In this document: piece after piece, positions 46,951-59,231 of the stretch
Position numbering within the stretch: position 1 is the stretch's first letter
How the letters are laid out: every line of letters begins with the position of its first letter
DNA from: Oidiodendron maius Zn
Lineage: Eukaryota; Ascomycota; Leotiomycetes; Myxotrichaceae
Reading direction: 5' to 3'
Assembly: GCA_000827325.1 (NCBI GenBank)
Contig: KN832896.1
Location: 132,414 to 196,413, forward strand
DNA: 64,000 nucleotides
Program-made: the position numbers and the translations under genes
The notes under the pieces: generated by a model
Database searches by the model: none
Told to the model about the DNA's origin: nothing
What the model saw: only the letters and a program-made list of their open reading frames with translations

Positions 46951-47178
46951 GACTCCTATCCCCTCCTCCGTAGCGAAAAACCACAAAACGACCAGGGTAA
47001 GCGGTCCCATGATATATGTCAGTTAGCAGTTGAAAGATCTTCATAAGCTTATGAATTGGCTAAATAAGGAAAAGTAAAGCATAATATTATTCATTTTTTG
47101 TATGGAGCAAATTAGATGATTGCATTCATAGACCCTGGTCGTTTTGTGGGTTTTCGCTACGGACGAGGGTATAGATAC
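46951..47178. repeat. imperfect 47-bp inverted repeat
   Basis: The left arm (46951-46998) and right arm (47132-47178) are inverse copies: the right arm reads ACCCTGGTCGTTTTGTGGG then TTTTCGCTACGGA, and the left arm reads the same on the other strand with a few differences. The 133-bp centre is AT-rich. The arms extend to about 47 bp with several mismatches. It may be a small foldback element or the promoter-region hairpin of the divergent peptidase genes on either side; no target duplication was identified. Confidence 0.6.
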
Positions 47179-47757
47179 CTACGATTAACCAACAGAAATA
47201 GGGAGACGTGGCTAGAATGGCGGAGCTGTGTCGGCTTCATACGAGGACAAATGGGTTATGCCAGACAACAGACTCAACTGCGTGTACTTGGGTTACAAGC
47301 TCAACACAAGCACAGACCGGCTAGCAGTAAATGGGAGACTTGTCGACGATTATGTTCTCCTGTAAGTGCGGCTGGGTGGCTCAGCCACCCCCTGGATTTG
47401 TCAGCCGCGTTAGCAAGCACCCATTTCCAGCAGGGGAGAAGTCATCGCTACATTTTGCAAGGATCGTTGAAGAGAAGAATGTGGCATCTCAGAAGGCCAC
47501 ACAGAAAGTCCTAACAGTTAAGCATGACCCCGCTCATCGAAGGAGTTGAACCAGGTTGGGTGATTCGGCCACGACGAAATAACCCGTTGAATACGAGTAC
47601 AAGGGACAATGTTGTGGAGCACAAGCTCCTCCGTATAACTCCAGCAAAACGTCTTGCTCATTTCCTTGGCTTGCCTTCCTGTGATATGCAAATATTCAGT
47701 GCCTATCGAGTCCTCCTTTCTAGTTTTCTTTTGAATTGAGAGACCACCAGAGTCACT
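47179..47757. other. intergenic, upstream of the carboxypeptidase
   Basis: About 580 bp; presumed promoter side of the S10 gene. The open frame 47116-47514 starts inside the inverted-repeat arm and lacks a family motif, so I do not support it as a gene. Confidence 0.35.
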
Positions 47758-49658
47758 ATGCGCTGGCAGATCATAACATCACTGGTCGCAGCAGCTACCA
47801 GCTGCACGGCGCAGAGCCGTAGAAGCGCTGCGCATGATGGCAGCTCCGGGTATCGGCAGCGTGATCCGCGTGCAATGCCCCCTGTGGGAGTTTCACATGA
47901 CCACTGGACGCGTGACGGTTCTATTGGGCAAAAGTTTGCGGATGAAAAGACAGCTAGTAAGTGCAGCGAGCCTTTAGGAGGCGTCATTCAAAACTCACGA
48001 AGGAAGGCCAATCGGTTCAAGAAACTGACCACTACCTGTTGCAGAGTTCGCCATTAACGGCAGCGCACTGCCTGATGTCGATTTTGACATTGGAGAAGCC
48101 TATGCTGGACAGCTCTCTATCTCGGACGACCCAGATGGAGAAAACAAATTCTATTTCTGGTTCCAGCCATCTCCCAATCCAGACGCGAAGAAAGAGATTG
48201 TGATCTGGCTTAATGGCGGCGTAAGTATACTCAAGGAGCTGAGGCAGAATGACCAATGCTGATCTGTTTGCAATAGCCAGGCTGCTCTTCACTTGAGGGT
48301 TTGCTTCAGGAGAACGGACCTTTCCTTTGGCAGTATGGCACCTTCAAACCTGTCGCGAACCCCTGGGGATGGCACCACTTAACCAATATGCTCTGGGTCG
48401 AACAACCTATTGGCACTGGCTTTTCGACCGGCAAGGTCACGGCCACAAGCGAGGAGGATGTCGCTAAGCAGTTCATGGGCTTTTTCAAAAACTTTGTTGA
48501 AACGTTTTCTATGCAAGGATATTCCGTCTACATTACCGGCGAATCATATGCGTAAGTGGCCATATTCCATGACAATACCAAGTCCTCAACCATAGCGGTT
48601 ATTCCCAACTCTATTATCTCCTTGATCTCATCACACGGATGGTAAAATTGACCGTGCATAGCGGCATGTACTGCCCATATATCGCCAGTGCTATGCTAGA
48701 CACCAACGACAAGACTTATTACGATATAAAGGGAATGATTATCTACGACCCAAGTATTATCGATGGGAGGCTCCAGGGCGATATCACGTCCGTACCTTTT
48801 GTCGAGTATCACCGCAGCCTCTTCCCCTTCAACGATACCTACTGGGCTGAGCTCCATGAGATGGATGAGAAGTGTGGCTTCGCGGCATACCGTGAAAAGT
48901 ACCTCACGTATCCGCCCGCAGAACACATACCAAGTGAGTTACCTGGCTCGGGTGTTGGCTGCGACGGACTCTTGTTCGAAATCGACGACGCTATCTCGCT
49001 ACTTAACCCATGCTGGGATATCTACCATGTTGCTACCACATGTCCCCTGTTATGGGATAATCTTGGCTTCCCTGGCAGTTTCGACTATCTGCCAAAGGGC
49101 GCGTCTATCTACTTCAACCGTACAGATGTTAAGAAGGCTATCAATGCACCCGAGAATGTCACATGGGCTGAGTGTGGCGGTTCGGTGTTTATTGACGGAG
49201 ATTCGTCAGCCCCAAGCGCCAATACTGTCCTTGGTGGTGTCATTGATCGAACCAAGAATGTGATTATTGGCCACGGGGAGCTTGACATGTTCCTCATCGC
49301 CAACGGAACGCTGCTTGGAATCCAGAATATGACCTTCGGTGGCAAGCTTGGCTTCCAGCGCCGCCCAACGGAGCCATTCTACGTACCTTACCACCATAGC
49401 CACGAAGATTCTGCGCTCGCAGGGGCTGGTGTGTTTGGTACTGCGCATACCGAAAGAGGTCTGACCTATGTTGGGGTAAACCTCGCGGGCCATATGATTC
49501 CGCAGTACGCTCCAAGCGCCGCCTACCGCCACCTCGAGGTCCTCCTCGGCCGTATCGACTCTCTGAGCAGCACCGACCCATTCACTACTGACAACAAAGT
49601 TCCGCAGTCGTCCCAGCCACTTGGTAATGGCACAGCTCCTCAAGGCTGGGCAAATTAA
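47758..49658 (+). CDS. secreted serine carboxypeptidase (S10)
   Basis: Four exons (47758-47956, 48045-48220, 48277-48551, 48662-49658) join in phase to 548 residues. The signal peptide is [19 protein letters not shown]. The mature domain has YFWFQPS, the oxyanion segment [35 protein letters not shown], and the nucleophile ITGESYAGMYCPY with catalytic Ser. The Asp is in [13 protein letters not shown] and the His in [12 protein letters not shown], so the triad is complete. Several Asn-X-Ser/Thr sites fit a secreted glycoprotein. It would trim C-terminal residues at acid pH, which complements the neighbouring sedolisin (tripeptides from the N-terminus). The genes are divergent, about 1.6 kb apart, and could share control. 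Confidence 0.92.
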
Positions 49659-49678
49659 AATAGGACGGTGAGCAGTAG

Positions 49679-50660
49679 TTAGCAAAGATCACCTCTAAGC
49701 AATTTGAGTACCTGGGCTCTCCGTTTCAGAGTATCCGTAAAATTCTGCTGCCACAGTAAGGGTGCTTCTCGTAGTCCGTACAGCGCCTTCTGGAGCTGCA
49801 TTATCATTCCTGACCTACGATATCCAGGCGGTAGACGCATGTAGACTTCTTGATCGTGGCCCGCATTCGCAAACACGTTCACCATGTCATATTGGATTAG
49901 TTCCAGGTCAAAACGAACCGCAATTGCCATGAGGGATCGAAAAGATCGAGCTGTGTCGAAGAGTACGTATTCTGGTGTGCAGTCTTGGCCTGCTGGTCAC
50001 CTCGTCTGACCAGCCGTGCCTTACAATTCGCAGATGTATATATCTGCCAGGGACACGTGTGCCACCCTATCTCTGGAGATGTGCTTTGTATCCGGCCATG
50101 CTTATTATACTTATAGACATACACCCACATACAGTCAAGGATCTGATTCTGATTAGCATTCTCTTTAGGGACTACTCGCCATGTGCGAAGCTCTTCATGG
50201 CTCTTGAGGTGTGCTTTCTCAGCCTCTCTAGACGGTTAGCAAGGCGCACCTCGTACGAAAGGCGAGAGTAGTAGCATGCGGCCTAGTAGTGAGAACCTGT
50301 CTGTCGGGAGCCCACCGTCGAGGGGGAAAGTAATACCGGCACATCGTCGGAAATTGCCCTCTCCACCGAAGACACATAAAAGACCTTATTGGCCATCCAT
50401 TTTAAAAACAGTTTTCTAATCAGTGGTCCTGAACTTAGCTACTCGACGTCCGACGTTGAAGGCGGTTCTCCAGGAGCTAAATTCAGGGTTCACAGAGCGG
50501 ATTTCACGATCTCTATGTACGTCTCGCACTTGAGTAGCCTGGCCCCCGACTTTGTCATGAAATGGGATCTGGGCCTCTTCCTCAGTGGACAAAGCAGAGT
50601 CTCGAATAGTTGCAGCTAAGAGAGCGGCTGGCGGACTTGGAGTTAGGTCAGGAGTCAAGT
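49679..50660 (-). mobile_element. Ty1/Copia retrotransposon fossil (reverse-transcriptase part)
   Basis: Reverse-strand frames carry a Copia-type reverse-transcriptase signature: KARLV then RGDQQ, later VYMRLPPGYRRSG and LQKALYGLREAPLLW. Upstream sequence to about 50660 gives less clear polyprotein-like stretches. Only part of the polyprotein region is present, without recognisable LTRs at its edges, and it is broken in several places. It is an old, internal fragment lying between the carboxypeptidase and the beta-mannosidase. Confidence 0.75.
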
Positions 50661-51755
50661 AAGGGACAGTCCACTCTTCCGTACGGAGGTGATCAATCTA
50701 GCGCGGTCCAGCTTCCTTGTCCACACCACCTAAAGAGGTACGACCAGTGCACTCCCACACTGTAAGAAATCTCTCAGTAAGAGGGGTTGGTGTTGTGATT
50801 GAACTAGTTTCTATTCAACACGGCTGACAGCCCTCAATATATACACATAGGCAGTGAGTCACCACTTGACCAATATCAAGTGTTGGCTAGAAAACACTTG
50901 TACCTGGCATGTACCAAGTCAAAGGTTAGGATCTTAACTACAAACAACTATGAATTTTTTGTGGTCCGAAACTTCGCAGACCGAGGGGGCCGGGCGCCAG
51001 TGAAGGAGAAGGGGGAGGTTTCTTATAAATCTAGCGAAAATCCACATCTCCTTCATGGCTTTCTTGAGTTTGTCGCGGATTTATGGCTCAAGCCAGCCAC
51101 GCTGAAGGACGCACCGGAAACTGTAGATAGGATACGGTACCTTCGGAACGATGGGAAAAGCGAGCCCTGGCTGAATCACAACAGACAGAGAGGGTCCAAG
51201 AGGTATATTATCGACAAAAGACGGTGTGGGGTAACATAAACGCGGGTCTATAAGCAGGGGAGAGCTCGGTTCTACCTCCCTGAGATCGTTGTGAAAGGCA
51301 CCGGGGAGGACCAAAGCATGTTAAGCATCCCCTTCATTCCGAGCCTGACTTATCGCTGGAAGAGCTTCTTGATGTGGAAAGCTCCAAATCCGTCACGGGT
51401 GCTTCGCATCCCCACTCTGGAACCGGTGTTATTTTCAAAGTAAATGCGGAGAAGCAACCATCCTCGAAGGTCAATGGGGCCTTGGCATTGCCGTTACGGG
51501 TAGTGATCGACCGGAGAGTACGGAAAACCATCTTTATCCGTCTGCAGTACCGGAAAAGGTCAGGAACGTAGGTTGAAGAGGGTCGTTACGATGGCTCGAT
51601 AACCGCAACTAGAGCAGCCAGTCGCTCGCTTTCTTTCTTGGTTTGCCGTTGTATAAATGTGTGAGCCAGGCGCTGCGCGAACGATGTAATTCATACTATG
51701 CCCAAGGTGGTCGTCTAGTAAAGAGTCAAGGCGACTATTGTATGCAACTGCGACT
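50661..51755. other. region upstream of beta-mannosidase, no gene supported
   Basis: About 1.1 kb. Open frames at 50880-51239 (119 codons) and 51374-51571 have no recognisable domain and no clear intron linking them. They may be remnants related to the Copia fossil or chance. The last 150 bp should hold the promoter of the beta-mannosidase. Confidence 0.35.
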
Positions 51756-54653
51756 ATGTTTCAGCTCATTGCAGGTGTTTTCTTGGCCAGCCTGGCCCAC
51801 GCGCAGCACATTACCAATCTCAGTGAGGTCACGTGGACGCTCAGCAATGGAGTCAATGTAACTGTACCTGGTAAACTACCGTCGCAGGCACATCTTGATC
51901 TCTTGGATGCAGGCATTATCGGTGATCCGCTGTATGGCTTCAACGAGTGGAACCAGTTCTGGGTCGAACGGTCAAACTGGACGTACACGTCTGGACCGAT
52001 ATTAGGCCTGTAAGCCCCCTCTGATCAAGAAGACTGCCCCTGGGTGCCCAAATCTAAACCGCAGCAGAAATCACGGGCTTGGGGTCGAATCATGGCTTGT
52101 ATTCGAGGGCCTGGATACCTTCTGTGAAATCAAGCTCTGCAATCATACTGTTGCCAACGTCGCCAATCAGTTCCGCAAGTACACGTTCGAAGTCACCGAC
52201 ATCCTGCCCAAATGCTCTGGTGACCTGGTCCTGAGCCTGAACTTTGGCTCCGCCCCGGCAATTGTCCTCGACATTGCAGCAACAGTAGGCCCTGGTAAGC
52301 TTTGCGAGCATAACACTGCAGTTGTGGCCATCCTGACTGTTTCAACTCAGACTACGTTAATGAAGCAAACGGTATCACTGGCCAAGAGTTCCAGGGCCGT
52401 GTCTATATGAGGAAAGAGGAAAATGACCTAGGCTGGGACTGGAGCCCACAGTTTGCTCCCGCGGGCCCATGGCGGCCGGCGTACGTCGTTCAGAGAGCCA
52501 AGAAGGACCCGATATTTATTACGAACACCGCAATCGACATATTTCGCCAGGGCCAGATGCCAAACTTGCCCCCGGACCAGTCGAAGCCATTTGTATTCAA
52601 CGCCAGCATTGACTTCTTCGGTATTATGCCACAAGGTGCAGAGATGCACTTGCGGCTAGTCGACAGCGCCGGCAAGACGGTCAAAGATACGAAGCTCACC
52701 GACGTCTATCAGTCCAGCGAGACCGTTACAGGAAGCACTATCATTTACGAAGATGTGGACCTTTGGTGGCCGTCCGGTTATGGAGACCAGAACCTCTATA
52801 CGGCGACCGTATCTGTCATTAGCGACGAGTTTAACAAGCCGGCTATTGTCACCAGACGAGTTGGTTTCCGTACCATTGTGCTCAATCTGGAGCCCGTTAC
52901 TGAGGCGCAGAAAGCGGCTGGTGTCGGCCCCGGTGCAAACTGGAACTTCCAGATCAACGGTCACGAAATGTATGCTAAAGGCTCCAATTTCATCCCTCCT
53001 GATGTCTTCTGGGCTCGTATCAACGAGACAACGATCAGGGAGCTCTTTGAGCTTGCCGTCGTTGGGCGTCAGAACATGCTTCGTGTCTGGTCATCCGGGG
53101 CTTACCTCCCTGATTGGGCCTATGACTTGGCAGACGAAATGGGGCTCCTGCTCTGGTCTGAGTTCCAGTTCTCCGTGGCATACTTTCCTACCCTTCCAGA
53201 GTTTTTGGCAGAGTACGAGGCCGAAGTCTACTATAACTCCCGGAGGGTCAACCATCATCCCAGTCTGGCTTTGTGGGCCGGTGGTAACGAGCTCGAGTAT
53301 TACATTGTATTGTACTACTTGGATGCCAACCCTATCCGGGCAGACTATGAGAAGATCTTTCAGGAGGTTATTATCAAGTGCGTGTACGCCAACACTCACT
53401 CCATTAGTTACATTCCATCGTCCACCTACCACGGCTACCTGTCACTAGATTTCGACTCCGTCCGTCCTCAGGTCTCAAGATACCTTAACACGTCGGGCCC
53501 AGACGCGCTCTACTACGATACCGACTTTTACAACTACGACGGTGCCCAAGCATTCAACTACAGCTCCTACCCTGTAGGCCGCTTTGCCGATGAGTTCGGT
53601 TTCCCTTCAATGCCTTCTGTGCATTCGTGGAGGGACACAATTCCTGAGGAGGCACTCTACTTGGACTCACCCTACATCCTTCACCACAATCGCCATCTAG
53701 GTTCTGGCGACACTGTCATGGAACAATCGGCTGCGGGTCTCGCGCAGGTAACGGACGCTGTCAAGTACTGGTACCCACTGCCAGATATGAAAGATCAGGT
53801 GGCCAATTTCAGTGCCTGGTCATGGACAACGCAGGTTTTCCAGGCCGACTACTACGCCTCGCAGATTGCGTTCTACCGGCGAGGATCGGGGTTGTCAAAC
53901 CGACAACTCGGCTCTCTCTACTGGCAGCTTAATGATGTATGGGTTGGACCAACTTGGTCGAGCGTTGAGCACAGCCTGCGCCAAAAGGTGGTTTACTATG
54001 TGGCCAAGGACATCTACAACCCTATCATTGTTCACCCGTTTTATGACGTGGATAATAACACCCTGGAGATTTGGGTTGTGTCAGACTTGTGGGATATAAC
54101 CTCTGGAGAGGTTACCCTCAAGTGGATGGACTGGCAGGGTAAAACCTTGGACATCACCTCGCCCGCTGCGGTTGATTCATCAAACGGTCAACCTCTCAAT
54201 GTGCCATTTGACATTATGCCTATCAACGCCACCTGTGTTGTCAGATATCCCAACTTGACTAGCCTCTTCTCGAACAGCACCCCGGCATCGAACGCCCTGC
54301 TGTCACTCTCTGTCAAGGCAGGCAGCCATACTCACTCAAGCTACTTTCATCCCGAGAGCCTGGCCGGGAGTGCCATCCAGGATCCTGGTCTCACACTGAC
54401 TGTGCGCTCAGGGTCCGGCGGATATTCGGATGTGACCCAGTTCAAGGTAACTGCAACCAAGGCCGTGGCAGCATGGGTGTGGTTAGACCACCCGTCAACA
54501 GTCAGGGGGTATTTTAGCCAGAACGGCTTTTGGTTGGATAAAGGAGAGAGTAGGATAGTGGATTTCATTGTATGGGACGACTTCACGCAGACAGGTGCTT
54601 GGGTGGACGACGTTGCGGTACGGTCAATTTGGAATAATACTCTAAGCGAATGA
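51756..54653 (+). CDS. secreted beta-mannosidase A-type (GH2)
   Basis: Three exons (51756-52009, 52065-52294, 52351-54653) join in phase to 928 residues, the usual length for fungal GH2 beta-mannosidase A. The signal peptide is MFQLIAGVFLASLAHAQ. The jelly-roll sugar-binding domain includes WLVFEGLDTF and the RKEENDLGWDWSP block. The barrel has INGHEMYAKGSNFIPPD, the acid/base Glu in LWAGGNELE and the nucleophile Glu in FADEFGFPS, then WSWTTQVFQADYYASQI and QLNDVWVGPTWSS. The C-terminal beta domains carry several N-glycosylation sites. It releases mannose from the non-reducing end of beta-1,4-manno-oligosaccharides, from plant mannan or N-glycan cores. The first ATG of the frame is at 51756. 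No defect was seen. Confidence 0.93.
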
Positions 54654-56212
54654 GTGAACAAGTGAGCAACAGATATAGAGTAACATGTGTTGCAAAGTTT
54701 GGAGAGTTTCCTTCGTGATAGTGGATGATTCTTATATAATTGATCTTTGTCGAGATTAGCCTATCCCCCCTATCTACTAATTTGTCCACCCGTGAAGTTA
54801 TAAAACTGTCTGCAATGTAGTTGAAACTATATTCATTGTCGCTAATACCCATACAAGCATCTCATCTGACTCCTTCCATCGGCTTTGGTCTTTCTATATT
54901 AATGCAAGGTTATGCATAGCTACCCGACAGTATATCTGCATGCTCTGGGCCTAGCACCTGCTTCATCCTCTCAAGTACTTGTACAAATAGCTCTTCGGCC
55001 TCCTTCAATCTGTTGTGTTTTATCCACTGAGTGTCCAGTTCATTAACTAGACACCATATTGAAAGATTGGACCTCCAATCCGCACTTCAAAATTATTGAT
55101 TAGACCTATATACAGTGTGACCAACCATATGTAATATATGGCCATATAAATATGGTCATAATTTGGCAATATAATATCGCTTATCGATAGCGAGGCTAAG
55201 TCTAACTGAGGGAGTATCCCTTTACAATACAACCATTTATAGTCAAATATGAACCCAAGTTCCAGCCATCTACTGACTTGGCCTTTCACAAGAGATTTCA
55301 TAAAAACTTTAGATACCTCAAGCAAACGAAATTGAAAACAGGGCTACGAATGATATTGGCTGTTAAATCATTCATTTTCCATGATTTAACAAAAATTTTA
55401 TGAATTGAAATCTTGGTGAAATATATGGTAGCTATAGTAAAACCTCGCTATAAGAATACGCTCGGTTCCAAGGGTTACATTCTTATAAGAGTGAGAAAGT
55501 AAACAACGCGTCACGTAAGGATGGAAGGGTTCTTAAGTTAATACTAGTAATTCAGGCTATTAAGAAGTGCTAAAGCATTCTAGGGTACAACTTACCCCGC
55601 GGTAAAATTGGGTGACCAGCTCACTGATCTGACCAGCTTACTATCAACTAGTTAAATAATGCATTCTTTATCAACAGCAGGCTACCATTTAGCTGAGCCG
55701 GACATGAGACGTACACGAGATCTAATCTTCATCCCAACTCGACCAAAACACTGCATATATATGCTAATCTGCGACAAATATTCAATAAAACCTCTTTCCT
55801 TAATATTCTCGGGATTCTTGATAACATTTGAGGCTGAAGCGCCGTGGCTGAAATACTGCATGGATTCAACGGTGTTGTAAGCAAATCAGGAGCCTTTAGA
55901 GACCAAAGTCAGGCGATCTTGCATTTTAAACAGGATGTTTTCCTTTCTTTGATCCTTGCTTCGCGAGACTCCCACCTTCTCTCGACCAGGGCCACAGCCA
56001 TAATGAGTTGCATGGGCCGTGGATTAACCCCCAAAATTCTGAACTCTCAAGGAGTCAACAACGATCCCTATATTTCCACGCAATTTCATCTTTACGAAAG
56101 GGACATTCAAGCTTCTATTTGAGTGGTACGATACCTGCAATTCGATCTAGCGCAGTATTCCGGCGTTTCAAAAGGAACGGCGGTCCTCCCAACAGCCAAA
56201 ACAGCTCCAAGA
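54654..56212. other. repeat-prone intergenic region
   Basis: About 1.56 kb with no supported gene. Around 55437-55495 the sequence AGTAAAACCTCGCTATAAGA followed by CGCTCGGTTCC resembles terminal repeats of pogo-like DNA transposons (the AAAACCTCG.TATAA theme), with an inner ATTCTTATA(A) echo; its partner end was not found. The open frame at 55047-55325 is motif-free. Confidence 0.35.
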
Positions 56213-57597
56213 ATGGCAAACTCGCAACATTTATTTGAACACCAGATATTACCTTCTGGGCATATTCGAATGCTGTGTCTCGAATGGAAAATTGGGGAGA
56301 AACCACCTCATGGACGGATGAGCGAGTGGCCCCTAGAGAGCCCATCGCTATACGATGCACTCTCATACGCTTGGGGTAACCCGGGGCCGACTTTTCCTTT
56401 TATTGTGACGGTACAGTCTTCAGAATTTCGAGCAATCTCAACCTCGCGCTACATCACCTCATAGAACCTGGACAATCCCGCAATCTGTGGGTTGATCAGA
56501 TATGCATCAATCAGAACGATGGCAGCGAAAAAGATACTCAAGTTCGATTGATGGGCAAAATCTATGGCAACGCTGACAAGGTTGCAATCTAGTTAGGGGA
56601 AGCCCCACCAGGGATGGATCTTGTCCTTGATTCAATACATTCTATTGTAAAAGAACTGGAAGATTTCAATGGAACAGTGTTGACCAGAAAAGAGAATTTC
56701 GAGTTTCTCGGACTTCCCGCAATGTCATCAGCCGTCTGGGGCGCTCTTCGTGTGGTTTTTAGCAGCAGTTAGTTTGAACGACTCTGGACGCTACAGGAAG
56801 TGGTGCTTGCAAGGACATTGGAAATTCACATTGGGCCGCATATAATTGACTGCAACGCGCTGTCTTCGCTGTCTCTGGCTATATCAAAAGCAGATCTGGT
56901 GTCCTTCTGCAGGAATGATACACCTAGGCCAAAGGATTTCGGGGACGGTCATGGCAGCATTACGCAGCTCCATTTTCTCCGCCAGTGCAGGGCTTTCCTT
57001 AGACACATCGTCTTGCCACTAGTAGTCGAGGAGACTCGGACTAGACTATGCACGGAAGGAGTTGAGAGAGTCAAGGCTATCACTGGACTTGTTCATGAAG
57101 AGGTCCTAAAACACATGCTGATTGACTGCAACTCATTGATCCAGGCCACATTTATCAATTTCTTCAAATTGTAAATCGAGCTAGTCGAAACACTCTGTTT
57201 GTTACATACCCCGTGTACCAGGAACGACAAGCTTCAGTTGCCATCATGGTGTCCTAACATGTGCAAGACATCAGCAGCCACTGCGCTAGGTCCATTCTCA
57301 CCAGGGGCTGGTTATCGAGCAGGCTGCGAGGCTTCATGTCTCAAGATCGCTCAGGAGATCTACGAGATGTCCGGTGGTGTCCCGGAACAACAGTGGCGTA
57401 CGCTGATCGCGAACAGGTTAATACTGGGAAACCTTGCACAATAAATCTTATCGAAGCGTATCACAACATGAAAATATATTTGCAGCACAGGACGACGTCA
57501 GTAGACAGCATGCCAGGGACCGATAACGAGATCGCTGTATTGATGGAGTTTACTACGGCTGCTGTAGTACGCTCTAGAGGCTAGAAAAAAGAAGAGG
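56213..57597 (+). pseudogene. HET-domain protein, broken
   Basis: From Met 56213 the N-terminus (HQILPSGHIRMLCLE) leads into the heterokaryon-incompatibility domain (PF06985): SLYDALSYAWGNP, then in another frame LALHHLIEPGQSRNLWVDQICINQ, MGKIYGNADKVAI, and FERLWTLQEVVLA. These are the ordered HET motifs. The copy is damaged by a frame change near 56430, by TAG at 56590-56592 and TAG at 56770-56772, each sitting where the family has Trp (WLGE and PWFERLW), and by further changes beyond 57170. TGG-to-TAG at both sites is the RIP-type change. HET proteins trigger cell death after non-self fusion. Remaining frames run to about 57597, just before the mariner element. Confidence 0.8.
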
Positions 57598-57625
57598 TAG
57601 TCTTTGAAGGGATTAATTTATTGTA

Positions 57626-58984
57626 CAGTGGGTTATCAAAAGTCTGTGTTCAAGCGAATCCCCCACATTTTTCAGGGCAACTGAACTCAATTAAATTAAT
57701 TATAACTCAACCAATTAGCTAGCTAGCTACCTAATATTAGTATAAATCGAATGCCCAGCTAAATCCCTTCAATTCTAGTCGCCTAATATTTAGTGTACTA
57801 TCCTCTTGCAGCCTTGAGTATATCAATCCTCTTTTGTATCCCTGATGCAAGCTTATTTAAGAGCTCCTCTTCAAGTAGCTCCTATGCCTCCTTTGCTGCT
57901 CTAATTAAGAATTGCCTGGTTATATTATTATTATTTATGGTTATAAGCTCTGGATATAACTTAATTATCTTGGCTTTGAGTATTTTCTACAAGTTCTTGA
58001 TTAGATTTATATCTGGTGAAAAAGGCGGATGATCTATTATATTAATATCCCTCTCAGCAAACCATTCCTGAACCAATATTGCTATATATACCTGTATATT
58101 ATCATGTATGAAAAAGGTATCAGTTTCGAGTATTGTTGGTATATATTCCTCAAGAACCTCGATATACTGGCGTGCTGAAACTCCCCCTTGAGCAGATGCA
58201 GGATTACTAGGTATAGTGGCTAATTCAGTGCGCTTGCTATACCCAAATACTGCCCAAAACATAGTAGTTTGACCCTTTGTACCCTCCCCTTGGACTGCCC
58301 AAGGTATAAGACCTTCACCTATAACAATACGTGAGTAATTGAGCCCTTAAGTTTATGCCCCTTACTTACCCTGCCTCCGGTATACAAAGTCCCATTTGCC
58401 TCCTTTTCTACGCTTAATTGAGCACTTATCTGACCAGACCCAGCGTTGCCAGTATTCAAGAGGCTGGTTATCATGATTGAGTGCCTATTGGAGACGTACA
58501 GCAGCCTTTTTATCGTCTAGAAGTGGTCTCTTTTTGCAGCGCTATTTCTGGATACCAGATTTCTTCAAATATCGGTAGATCGTGATCTTTGAGATCTCAG
58601 GAGCGATTGCAACACGTAATTGAGCTGCAGTAATCTTTGGATTAATAGCTATTGCCCTGAATAACTGCCTGCCTAGACGTGGAGTAATTAACTCAGGGCG
58701 TCCTGAGCGTGGTCGAGAAATATAGGAGGTCTGAATTGATGCATTTAGGACGATTTGGCGACATATTCCTGGTCGAAGATTTTCACCTCGTGCAATATTA
58801 GTAAACTTAATACTATACTCACGAGCAGCGACTACTCGGCTCCTAGAATTAGGGGATACCTCATATAGAGGTGGTCTAGGTGTATTGGGTGGTCGAGGCA
58901 TGGTTGAGTTGAAAGGTGGTTGGGGGTAAAACACGAAAAATCGCGGTTTTGGTGATTTGAGCACAGACTTTTGATAACATACTG
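57626..58984 (-). mobile_element. Tc1/mariner-type transposon, full length but inactivated
   Basis: A 1359-bp element sits between TA dinucleotides (57624-57625 and 58985-58986). The ends are inverted repeats of about 30 bp: left CAGTGGGTTATCAAAAGTCT, right (reverse strand) CAGTATGTTATCAAAAGTCT, both continuing GTG.TCAA. On the reverse strand the transposase begins near 58904 (MPRPPNTPRPP), with a helix-turn-helix region (GRPELITPRLGRQLF, ITAAQLR), and later has FFIHDNIQVYIA (second catalytic Asp) and HPPFSPDINLIKNL (third catalytic acid). TAG codons near 58539, 58480 and 57984 stand where Trp is expected (for example after INLIKNL), again a RIP-like pattern. Both ends are present, so it is a complete but dead copy. 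Confidence 0.85.
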
Positions 58985-59231
58985 TAGAAAGGTGCTTAAA
59001 TAGATTTATAGCTAATTTTCATAAAAAGATCAATTGTTTATCTATTAGATAGTTATATATAAGATATAAGAAGGTGAAACTAGGAATATAAAAAAAATAA
59101 AAGTATAGTAAGATACTTTCTAGTATACAAAACGAATGCTCCTCTATCCTCTATTGCAGAGTCTGACGATTAATCAAAACCACGAGACAAATTATATCAA
59201 TACGCTCCATACGTGGGAACCCCTCCCCTCA

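Noticed and set aside
46745-47514. Open frames on both strands sharing a PGRFVxFRYG peptide
   Set aside because: The shared peptide is only the translation of the inverted-repeat arms; neither frame shows a domain.
55437-55510. Full pogo-like transposon starting at the AAAACCTCG motif
   Set aside because: Only one terminal-repeat-like end is visible and no transposase lies beside it, so an element cannot be delimited.
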